Shown here in pieces: positions 17,832 to 37,500 of a DNA stretch of 64,000 bases. The notes under the pieces were generated by a model, which did not search any database, was not told the DNA's origin, and saw nothing but the letters and a program-made list of their open reading frames with translations. The stretch spans positions 1,397,001 to 1,461,000 of the forward strand of contig NZ_CP063832.1 of assembly GCF_023277925.1 (NCBI RefSeq). The letters are read 5' to 3'. Every line of letters starts with the position of its first letter. The stretch's first letter is position 1. The DNA is from Pseudomonas entomophila (GTDB taxonomy: Bacteria; Pseudomonadota; Gammaproteobacteria; Pseudomonadales; Pseudomonadaceae). The position numbers and the translations under genes were made by a program.

Positions 17832-17862
17832 ACCTTAACTTTAAAGGCCAGTTTAAGGTCAA
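17832..17862 (-). promoter_or_regulatory. MerR-type promoter with 19-bp spacer
   Basis: On the minus strand TTGACC (-35) and TAAGGT (-10) are separated by 19 nt that form most of a dyad, CCTTAAAC...GTTAAGG. Over-long 19-bp spacers with such dyads are the hallmark of MerR-family activated promoters. It points at the NmrA-like SDR, with a leader of about 70 nt. Confidence 0.65.
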
Positions 17863-17907
17863 GAGGCGCGACGAGCACTTCATGGTTTTGTTTAAGTGGC
17901 GGGGCAA

Positions 17908-17941
17908 AATAATAATTATCAATAAGTTAAGTTATTAACTT
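17908..17941. promoter_or_regulatory. Fur-like box overlapping a palindrome
   Basis: AATAATAATTATCAATAAG (17908-17926) matches 13 of 19 positions of the Fur consensus GATAATGATAATCATTATC. It overlaps a perfect AAGTTAA-GTTA-TTAACTT palindrome (17924-17941). It lies between the NmrA-like gene and the NRPS operon and could serve either direction. Confidence 0.45.
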
Positions 17942-18421
17942 CGTGCTATTTCAAGGTGTTGGCCAGGCTGAGACACCCAGACGAATCCCATAAAGTTTTT
18001 CTTTTTGTTGCCTTGCCGCTGACCCTCGTGGTTATCATCCGCCAGCGCTGGCGCCAGCAGCCCGGCGCGTAATGGAATGCCGACGGCCCACAGGCCACTG
18101 GCACCGCAGCCGAAGGGACCACCCAGGCTCAACGCTCGTGGCCCTTCCACGCCCCCATAAGGATGGTGAGGTTTCAATGGGTCTCGCAGTTTGGAATCGT
18201 CGATGTGGCGGGCCGCTTGCCCGTCGTCGCCTGTCTTCCCCTCACGTGCGCTGCCGCCTGGCCGCACGGCGTCCCGCCCACCATCGCGCGCGTGCCCGTG
18301 GCGCGCCTTTGCCCCTGATCGCCCCCGAGTGACCGACCCGGCCTGAACGCCGGGCCTGACTGGCAGGACGCCCGTCGTCCTGCGCGCATCACCAGAACAA
18401 TAATCATGGACGGTAGCCTCG
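17942..18421. other. Leader region of the NRPS operon
   Basis: No convincing full gene. A 38-codon plus-strand frame from GTG 17956 to TAA 18072 would encode a short protein with one membrane-like helix (VFLFVALPLTLVVII) and a basic tail; it lies just after the Fur-like box and may be a remnant or small gene (low confidence). Two GC hairpins precede the operon: CCCGGC-CTGAAC-GCCGGG (18337-18354) and GCAGGACG-CCCGT-CGTCCTGC (18363-18383). A minus-strand frame of 171 codons across the region has no family features. Confidence 0.4.
18405..18412 (+). promoter_or_regulatory. Candidate RsmA/CsrA site at the NRPS1 ribosome-binding region
   Basis: CATGGACG fits the CANGGANG core of Rsm sites exactly and its GGA lies where the ribosome should bind, 9 nt before ATG 18422, below the 18363-18383 hairpin. 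This suggests Gac/Rsm control of the operon (inference). Confidence 0.45.
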
Positions 18422-27390
<8,969 letters not shown>

Positions 27391-27394
<4 letters not shown>

Positions 27395-27555
27395 ACGCCC
27401 ATCAACTGTTGGCGTTTTTCGATCGCCATGGCGTGGCCCTCGAGGTGGACGGTGACAAACTGCGTTGCAAGGCGCCCAAGGGCTTGCTCGACGAGGCCCT
27501 GCTGCAGGCCCTGAAGACCCACAAGCAGGCGCTGATCGCCTTGCTCGCCCGGCCT
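27391..27555 (+). other. TubC-like N-terminal docking domain of NRPS2
   Basis: Residues 1-55 (HQLLAFFDRHGVALEVDGDK, RCKAPKG, then LLDEALLQALKTHKQALIAL) show the helix-hairpin-helix layout of beta-hairpin docking domains that bind short acidic C-terminal tails. The NRPS1 tail fits. Confidence 0.8.
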
Positions 27556-30500
27556 GACGACAGCGCGCCGATCCCGCGTCGCGCGGATGAGCAGGCCAGT
27601 TGCCCCTTGTCGTTCTCGCAGCGCCAGTTGTGGTTCCTCGACCAGCTGGAGCCAGGCAATCCGTTCTACAACGTGCCCTCGGCGCTGACGCTCAAGGGGC
27701 CATTGGACGTGGTCGTGCTGGAGCGGGCGCTCAATCTGCTGGTTGAACGCCATGCCATGCTGCGCACCACCTTCGTCAGCGTCGACGGCGAGCCGCGCCA
27801 GGTGGTGCACGCGAGCAGGCCGCTGCGCCTGGCCATGCTGGATTTGCGTGACCTGCCCGAGACCGCGCGCCAGGCCCGCCTGGCCGAGGCGGCCGAGGCC
27901 GACGCCCGCGCACCGTTCGACCTGGTGAACGGCCCGTTGCTGCGTGCGCTGCTGGTGCGCCTGGCCGATGATGAGCATGTGTGGCTGTACAGCGTGCACC
28001 ATATCGTCGCCGACGGCTGGTCGATGGGCGTGATCCTGCATGAAGTCGCCACCCTTTATGGCGACCTGCTGGGCGGCCGGGCCCCAAGCCTTGCGCCGCT
28101 GCTGGTGCAGTACGCCGACTATGCCTGCTGGCAGCAACAGCATCTGGACGAGGTGACGCTGCAGGACCAGCTTGACTACTGGCGGCGCACCCTGGCCGAC
28201 GCGCCACCCCTGCTGGACATGCCTGGCGACCGCCCGCGCCCGCCGCAGCAGCGCTTTGTCGGCGCCGCGTTCAGTTCGACGGTGGACGCCGCGACCCTGG
28301 CCGAGCTCAACGCCCTGGCCCGACATACCCAGGGCACGCTGTTCAATGTGCTGCTCGGCGCCCTGGACGTGCTGCTGTGGCGCTACAGCGGCCAGCGCGA
28401 CCTGTGCGTGGGCACGCCGTTCGCCAACCGGGGCAGGGCAGAGCTGGAACCGTTGGTCGGCCACTTCATCAACACCCTGGTGATCCGCCAGCGGCTCGAC
28501 CCGGCGCAGACTTTCGCCGCGCTGCTGCGTGAGGTGCGGGCGAACATGCTGGAGGCCCATGCGCACCACGACGTGCCGTTCGATCGCGTGGTCGAGGCGC
28601 TCAACCCACCTCGGGACCCCGGCTTCTCGCCGCTGTTCCAGGTCATGATGGTGCTGCAGAACACCCCTGGCGCCGCGATCGCGATGCCCGGCCTGGCGCT
28701 TTCGCCCCATGGCACCGGCAGCGCCACCGCCAAGTTCGACCTGGCGTTCGAGTGGGTCGAGCGCGACAGGGCGCTGCACCTGCTGGTCGAGTACAACACC
28801 GACCTGTTCGACCGCGCGACCATCGAGCGCCTGAGCCGTCACTACCGCCACCTGCTCGCCCAGGTGGCCGCCGAGCCCAAGCGGGCGCTGCATGACTTGT
28901 CGTTGATGGACGAGCACGAGTGCCAGCAGGTGCTGCATGCCTGGAACCCGTCTCCCGCGTTGCAGGCGCCCATCGACTGCGTGCACCGCCTGGTCGAAGG
29001 GCAAGCCGCGCGCACTCCTCAGGCGTGTGCCGTCACGTTCGAGGACCGGCGGTTGAGCTATGCCGAGCTCAATGCCCAGGCCAACCGCCTGGCCCGCCAC
29101 CTGCGTACCCTGGGCGTCGGCCCGGACGTGCGTGTGGCGGTCTGCGTGGAGCGCTCGCTGGAGCTGCCGGTGGCGCTGCTGGCGGTGCTCAAGGCCGGTG
29201 GCGCCTACGTGCCGCTGGACCCGGACTACCCAGTCGGGCGCCTGGGCCACATGCTCACTGACAGCACGCCCGCCGTGCTGCTGACCTTGGGCTCGGCCCA
29301 GACTATCTTGCGTCAGGCCATGCAAGGATCGGGATGGGAAGCGCCGATGCTCGACGTGCAGGCCGATGCCGCCAGCTGGGAGGGCCTGGCCACCGATAAC
29401 CTGGCCCCGTATGAAGTCGGCGTGACCCCCGAGCACCTCGCCTACGTGATCTATACCTCCGGTACCACCGGCCTGCCCAAGGGCGTGATGGTCGCGCACC
29501 GCGGCCTGGGCAACCTGTTGCTGTGGTGCCTTGGCGTCTGCGGTGAGGCGGGGGCGATGCTGCACAAGATCCCGTTCGGCTTCGATGCCTCGGCCTGGGA
29601 AACCTTCTGGCCGCTGGCTACCGGTGGACGGCTGGTCATCGCCCGGCCCGGTGGGCATTTCGAACCCGGCTACCTGGCAAACGTGGCGCGCGAGCAGCAG
29701 GTCACGGCCATGGTCTTCGTACCGGCGATGCTGCAGCTGTTCCTGGAAACGGAGGCGGTCAGCCAATGCCACAGCCTCAAGGACGTATTCTGCGGGGGCG
29801 GCGAGCTGTCGCCGGCCCTGGCGCGGCTGTTCCAGGCGCGCCTGCCTCATGCACGCTTGCACAACGTCTACGGCCCCACCGAAACCACGGTCATCAACAG
29901 TATCTGGACGCTGGCGCCGGGCGACGAGGTACCCGCGCTGCGCCTGCCGATCGGCCGGCCCATCGCCAACAACCGTTTCCACGTGCTCGACGATTTCGAT
30001 GCCCCAGTGCCGGCCGGTGTCACCGGCCACCTGCACATCGGTGGCGTGGGCGTGGCCCGCGGCTACCTGGGGCTGCCGGCGCTGAGCGCCGAGCGCTTCA
30101 TCGACAACCCGTTCGTGCCTGGTGATCGGCTGTACCGCAGCGGCGACCTGGCGCGCTACCGTGCCGATGGGCAGCTGGAGTTCCTCGGGCGCAACGACTT
30201 CCAGGTCAAGCTGCGCGGCGTGCGCCTGGAACTGGGCGAGATCGAGGCCCGGCTGCAGGCCTTCCCCGGTATTGCTGCCAGCGTGGTGTTGATGCTCGGC
30301 GAAGCGGCCCAGCATCAACGCCTGGTGGCCTGCTGCGTGGCGACCCAGGCGCCGGACGAGCAGATGGTGCGCGCGCACCTGGCCGAAACCCTGCCCAGCG
30401 CCGTGTTGCCCAGCGCCTATCTGTGGCTCGACAGCCTGCCGCTCACGGTCAACGGCAAGGTTGACCGCCAGGCACTGGCCGAGCGCGCCGACCATGACCT

Positions 30501-31506
30501 GGCGGCGCGCCAGGTCAACCTGAGCAGCCCGCGCGATCACATCGAACTGACCCTCTACCAGATCTGGAAAAGCCTGCTGCTGGCCCCGCACATCGGTATT
30601 CGCGACAACTTCTTCGCCGTGGGCGGCACCTCCATCGCCGCGATCAAGATGGCCTACCAGATCGGCCAGGCCTTCGCTGTCGAAGTGCCGGCGCGGGTGG
30701 TGCTGGGCCACCCGACCATCGAGGCGCTGGGCGGCTGGTTGCGGGCGGGGGCCAACCCCCACCAGGAGAACAGCAACCTGATTACCTTCAGGTCAGGGGA
30801 CGGCCAGCGCAACGTGGTGTGCATCCACCCGGCCGGCGGCACCGCGTTCTGTTACCTGTCGCTGGCCAAGGTGCTGCCCGAGGCGGTCGGCGTGTACGGC
30901 GTGCAGTCGCCGGGGCTTAACCCGGGGGAGGCCACCGAGCCCACGGTGGAGGCGATGGCCGAGGCGTACCTGCGGCTGATCGAGCCTCTGCTGGCGCGGC
31001 CGTTGGTGCTCACCGGGCTGTCGTTCGGCGGCCTGGTGGCCTACGAAATGGCCCGGCGCCTGCGGGCGGCCGGGCGCGGGCAGGTCAGCGTGGTGCTGCT
31101 CGATACCCAAGGCTCGGACGACCCGGCCTTCCGCGCGCAGATCAGCACCGTCGACATGGCGGAGTTCCGCGACAAGCTGGTGCGCTTCAATGGCATGTAC
31201 CCCGGTATCGAGGATGCCCAGGTCGAACGCTACTACCACCTGTACAACCACAATCGCCTGGCCATGGCGGCTTATGCCTGCCCACCGGAGGCCGGCCGGG
31301 TGGTGCTGGTGCAGGCCCGGGAAGACCTGCCACGCGGCCAATTGCGCGCGCTGCGCGGGTTCTGGCGCCGTCGCGCCAGTGATGGTTACCTGGCCACGCT
31401 GGTGCAGGGGGGGCACTGGGACATGCTTGAAAGCAGCGAAATCCATCGGGTTTCACGGACGATCCAGCGCGAACTGCAGCGTTTCGACACCCAGGAGGGG
31501 AAATGA
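27391..31506 (+). CDS. NRPS2: docking-C-A-PCP-TE
   Basis: 1371 residues, ATG 27391 overlapping the NRPS1 stop, with GGAGG 10 nt upstream. Residues 1-55 resemble the TubC-type beta-hairpin docking domain. Then come C (about 70-500, VHHIVADG), A (540-1030, YTSGTTGLPKG), PCP (GGTS, S1081) and a type-I thioesterase (about 1131-1371; GLSFGG with S1211, an Asp in LLDTQG, and His in GGHWDM). A pocket read by eye is D-A-W-V-F-G-V-V-I-K, hydrophobic and not close to a code I know, so the fourth residue is unassigned. It should add one residue to the NRPS1 tripeptidyl-thiazole and release it by hydrolysis or cyclisation. Stop overlaps the NRPS3 start. Confidence 0.95.
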
Positions 31507-34500
31507 TGAGCGTGCTTCAGGAAACCGTGCTCGCACGCTTTGCCGCCCAGGTGCGACGAGACCCGCAGGCCCTGGCGGTGATCGACCAGCAGGTGCGCCT
31601 CAGCTACGCCGAGCTGGCCGGTGCCAGCGAGCGCATCGCGCAAGGCCTGAAAGCGCAGGGGCTATTGCCCGGCCAGGCGTTGGCGCTGTACCTGCCCCGC
31701 GGCTGGCAGTGGGCCGCGGCGCTGCTCGGGGCGCTCAAGGCCGGGGCCGTGGTGATGCCGCTGGACCGCGCCAGCCCCGCCGAGCGCCGTGCGTTGATGC
31801 TGGCCGATGCCGACTGTGTGGGGGTGCTGAGCCTTGCCGACGCGCCCCAGGCGTTGCCCGGCCCATGGGAGGCCAGCGTCGAGGCGTTGCTGGAGCACCC
31901 GGACACACCCGCCCAACCGTTGCCCAGCAGCTTTGCCGAGGTCATGTGCCTGTTCTACACCTCCGGCACCACCGGCGTGCCCAAGGGCGTGGAAGTCGGC
32001 GAGCGCGGCGTGTTGCGCCTGGCGCAGGCCGGCAGCTATATCGACATCCAGCAGGGCGACCGTTTTGCCTGCCTGTCGAACCCGGCCTTCGATGCCTGCA
32101 GCTTCGAGCTGTGGGCGCCCTTGCTCAATGGCGGCTGTTGCGTGATGGTCGCCGACGACGACCTGCTCGATGCCTGGCGCCTGGCCCAGGTACTGGAAAC
32201 GCAGCGGGTCGATACCCTGTTCATCACCGTGTCGCTGTTCAACACCTTGAATGCGCAATACCCGGCCTGCTTCGCCAGCCTGCGCCAGGTACTGACCGGC
32301 GGCGAACAGGTCAGCCCGGTGGCGGTGCGGGCCTGGTACCAGGCCAACCCGGCCAGCGCCTGCCGCCTGTTCAATGTCTACGGCCCTACCGAATGCACCA
32401 CCTTCGCCCTGTGCCACCCCATCCCACGGGACTTCGCCGCCGACACCGTACCCATTGGCCAGCCCTTGCCGGACACCGGCATGCGGGTGCTCGACGCACA
32501 GCAGCAGCCAGTGGCGCCAGGCGAGGTCGGCGAGCTATACCTCAGCGGCAGCGGCGTGGCCCGTGGCTACCGCAACCGCCCCGGCGAGACCGCCCGTAGT
32601 TTCCTGCGCCTGCCTGCGCCACAGGGGCGCGGTGAGGTGTATTACCGCACCGCAGATCTGGTCCGGGTCAATGCCGAGGGGCAGGTGGAGTGCCTGGGGC
32701 GCGTCGACCGACAGGTCAAGGTGCGTGGCTTCCGTATCGAGCCGGGCGAGGTGGAACAGTGCCTGCTCGAACACCCCCAGGTGGTCCAAGCCTATGTCTG
32801 CAGCCGCAGGCAAGCTGCCGAGGACCATCAGTTGCTGGCCTTCGTCGTGCCGCGCGGGGAGTTGGACTATCGCGCGTTCGACACCTACCTGCGCGCTCGC
32901 CTGGCACCCTGGATGCGCCCGCACCATCTGTTCCAGGTGCCACGCCTGCCACTGACGGCCAACGGCAAGATCGACCAGGGCCGTTTGCTTGCCCAGGCCA
33001 CCACGCCCTGGCGGCCGGCGGCCGAGGCGGGCAGGCACTCGCCGGCACTGGCCTGGCTGCTGGAGCAAGCGCGTGCGCTGCTTGGGCAACCCGCCATCGG
33101 CCGCCAGGATGACTGGCTCGGCAGCGGCGGCGATTCGCTCAAGGCCATGCGCCTGCGTTCGGCGATTCGTGGCCGCTGGGCGCAGGAGATCAGTATCGCG
33201 ACATTGCTCGCTGAGCCCTTCGCGGCGCTGGCCGAGCGTCTTGAACAGGGGCAGGGCGCAAGCCTGGGCTATCCGCCGGCGCCGGCGCCGTCGCGTGCAC
33301 GGCGTGGGCCGGCCAGTGCCGAGCAGCGCCGCCTCTGGCTGGAGCAGCAGCGCGCCCCCGGCTCGACCGCCTATAACGTGCCCTTGGTGCTGCACCTGGC
33401 GGCAGGCGCGGATCCACAGGCACTGGCCGAAGCGCTGCGCCGCCTGGTGGCTCGCCATCCGGCCTTGCGCACCGCCTTCGTGGCGGGCAGCGACGGCCCT
33501 GAGCAGGTGGTTACCGAGCAGGCGGCGGTATGCCGGGTACTGGAGCCGGGTGCGTTGGGCCAGGACAACTGGCAGGCCTTCGCCAGCCTGGTGTTCGAGG
33601 CGCCGTTCGACCTCGCCAACCCGACCCTGCTGCGCGCCTGGGTAGCGCCACATCCCGACGGTAGCTGCCGATTGCTGCTGAACCTGCACCATATCGTCAC
33701 TGATGGCTGGTCGATGAACCTGCTGTTCGACGACCTGGCCAGCCTGTATCAGGACGCCCTGCACGGACGTGAAAGCGCCGCACCGGCGCAGGTGTTGAAC
33801 ACGTTGGACTTCGCCCAGTGGCAGCGGCAATGGAGCGTTACCCCGCGCTACCGGGAGCAGCGCCGCACCTTGGCAGCACTGCACGCACGTCACGGTGAGG
33901 CGACGCCGGCCCGGCAGGTGATGCTACCGGCCAGCACCGAAGGGCGGTTGTACCGTCAACCCCTGGGTGAGCGGCGCAGCGCCGCGCTTGAGCGCTTCTG
34001 TGCCCAGCAGCGCTTGACCCGCTTTGACGTGCTGTTCAGCGTCTTCGCCTGGAGCCTGCACGCCTTGGTCGGTTGTGATCGCCCTCGGATCGCCAGCCCG
34101 GTGGCCAACCGGCCGCTGGCCGAGTTCGAGGCCAGCGTGGGTATGTTCGCCAATACCGTGTTGATTCCTACCGATCTGCGCGGTACGCAATCACTAGGCG
34201 AGCACCTGCATCGACAAACCGCCACTGTGCGTGAAGTGCTGGCCTTGCAGGACGTGGCCCTGGCCGACCTGGTCGAGGACCTGCGGCTGTCCACCGGCCA
34301 GGCCTTGTTCGACTACCTCTTCGTGCTGGAGAACACCGACTACGCCAGGCTCGCCGATGCTCCGCTGCGCGCCACCCTGGAGCCGCACCCGGCGCCCCAG
34401 GCCAAGTGCCCGCTGACCCTGCTGGTGGTCGGCGGCGACGGGCCGCTGGCGTGCTGGTGGGAATACCAGTGCAGCCATTTCGACGCCCACCAGGTGGCCG

Positions 34501-37500
34501 CGCTGGATGCCTTGGTGCACCACGGCCTGGACCTGCTGCTGGACAATCCGCAGGCGTCCCTGGACGCACTGGTGGCGCCTTACCGCCTGGGGCTGCCGCC
34601 GGCCAGCGTAGGGGCCTCCCAGCCATTGCCGTTCGCCACGATGGCGGACTGGTTCGAGCACCAAGTGCGCGAAACGCCCGCGGCCACGGCGCTGGTGGCC
34701 GGCCAGCGGCACCTGAGGTACGCCGAGCTGGATGCGCTGGCCGATACCTTGGCCGCGACCTTGTCCGGCCAACACGTACTCGATGGCGCGTCGAACATGG
34801 TGTTGTTTCTGGCACCGTCGGTGGAGCATGTGGTCGCCTTGCTGGCCCTGGCCAAGCTCAACGTCACCGCCGTGCCGCTGGACCCGAACTACCCCGTGGC
34901 GGTGCAACGCCAGGTGCTGGCCCAGGCAAGCCCACGCTGCGTGTTGTTCAGCAGCGCCACCGAGGCGGCCCTGCAAGCGCTGGGCGTCGAGGCGTGCGCC
35001 CGCCATCGGGTCAACCTGCAGGCGGCGCCCCGGGACTGGCAACGGCCCCGGCACAATGGCGAACGGCCGCTGTACACACTGTTCACTTCGGGCTCGACCG
35101 GTACTCCGAAAGGCGTGCAGGTGTGGGACCGCACCCTGTGCAACTTGCTGCACTGGCAGCGTAACGCCGGGCAGTTACCGGCGCGCTCGGTGACCTTGCA
35201 GTTCTCCATGCTGTCGTTCGACGTGGCGTTCCAGGAGCTGTTCGGCACCCTGTGCGGCGGCGGTTGCTACCACTTGATCGAACCCCGCTGGCGGCAGGAT
35301 ACCCAGGCGCTGCTGGCCTACATCCAGCAAGTGGGCATCGAGCGGCTGTATCTGCCGTTCGTGGCCTTGCAGCACCTGGCTCAGGCCGCCGTGGCCCAAG
35401 GCAGCTACCCCCAGACCCTGCGCGAAGTGGTCACGGCCGGCGAGCAACTGCTGTGCACCGAGGCACTGCGAACCTGGTTCGCCGGCCTGCCCAGGGCCAG
35501 TCTGTTCAACCACTACGGCCCGACCGAAACCCATGTGGTCAGCGCCTATCGGCTGCCGTCGAAGGTAGGTGACTGGCCGCTGCGCGCGCCCATCGGCCGG
35601 GCGATCGACAACGCCCGGTTGCTGCTGGTCGACGCCAAGGACCACCCCGTACCCACGGGCACCCAAGGCTACCTGTTGGTGGCTGGCGCAATGGTCACGC
35701 GCTGCTACCTGGGGGAGACGGCGCTCAATAGCGAACGTTTCGTCGAACTGCCACAGGCCGACGGCCGCCGCTGCCTGTATTACCGCACCGGCGACCTGGC
35801 CTGGGTCGATGCCCAGGGTTGCCTGCACTACGTGGGCCGTGACGACCAGCAGGTCAAGCTCAGCGGCCATCGCCTGGAGCTTGGGCAGGTCGAGGCGGCG
35901 TTGATGGGGCTGGAGGGCGTGGCCAACGCCGTGCTGACCTTGCAAGGCGAACCCCCGCGCCTGACGGCCTACTTGCAATTGACCGGCACGCCGCCCGCCG
36001 CACACGACCTTGATCGCCAGGTGGCGCGCCATCTACCCGCCCATGTGCGCATCGACCAGTACCGGCGTCTCGACACCTGGCCGCGCACCCCCAGCGGCAA
36101 GGTCGATCGAAAGGCGCTGGCCGGGCAGGGCGAGCCCCTGGCGCGGCAGCGTGCGCCGGCGGCCACGTTGAGTCCGCTGGAACGCCAGCTGGCCACGCTG
36201 TTCCGCGAGGTGATCGGTCACGCCATCGAACCCGAGCAGACCTTCTTCGAGGCCGGCGCCACCAGCCTGGGCCTGATGCGCCTGCATGCACGCTACACCC
36301 AGGCCTTGCCCCATGCGCCGAGCATGGCCGACCTGTTCGAGCACGTGAGCATCCGCCAACTGGCGGCATACCTGGCGCGCACCGAGGGCGTGGCGGTTCG
36401 CCGCGAGCCGCCTGGCGAGACCCGCGATCAGCCGATGGCAATCATCGGCATGGCGGTCAACGTGGCCGGCGCGCGCGATCTGGGCGAATTCTGGGCGATG
36501 GTCCAGGGCAACGGGCTGGGCATCGAGCGCTTCGAGGCCGCCGAAGGCCTGGTCGGTGCCCGCAGCCAGTTGCAGGGCATGCTCGACTTCGACCCCGAGT
36601 ACTTCGGCATCAGCCGCCAGGAAGCGCGGTTGATGGACCCGCAGCAACGCCACCTGCTGATGGCCTGCGTGCAGGCCCTGCAGCACGCCGCCATCGTGCC
36701 CTCGGCGCAGGGGCCGCGCATCGGCCTGGTGGCCAGCTGCGGCGAAACCACCTATTTCCAGCAGATGCTGCGCGAATGCGCCGAGGGTGAGCTGCCGGAC
36801 GGCTTCCAACTGGCGCTGCACCACGATAAGGACTTCCTCGCCACCAAGGCCGCCTACCACCTGGACCTCACCGGCCCGGCCATGAGCGTGCAGGCCGCCT
36901 GTGGCAGCTCGCTGATCGGTGTGCACCTGGCCTGCAACCTGCTGCGCCAGGGCGACAGCGAGGTGATGCTGGCAGCCGGCGTGCTGATCGACCCGACCCT
37001 CAGCGACGGCTATCGCCACCGCTCGCAGCACATCTTCTCCCGTGACGGGCTGTGTCGGCCGTTCAGCGAGGATGCCAGCGGCACGCTGGGTGCCAGTGGC
37101 TACGGCGTGGTGGTACTCAAACCCTTGGCCCGTGCCCGGGCCGACGGCGACCGTATCTATGCATTGGTGGAAGGTTCGGCGCTTAACAACGACGGCCACG
37201 GCAAGATGAGCTACACCGCGCCGTCGGTGGCCGGGCAGGGCGCGGTGATTGCCCGGGCGCTGGACAAGGCCGGGGTGACTGGCGCCGATATCGGCTACGT
37301 CGAGGCCCACGGCACGGGCACATTGCTTGGCGACCCGATCGAGGTCGCCGCACTGACCCAGGCGTTCGGCGAGGCCCCGACAGGCAGCTGCGCCCTGGCC
37401 TCTGTGAAGAGCCAGATCGGCCACCTGGGAGCGGCGGCCGGGGTGGTCGGGCTGATTCGCGCCACCCTGGCGGTGTATCACGGCGTGATTCCACCGAACT

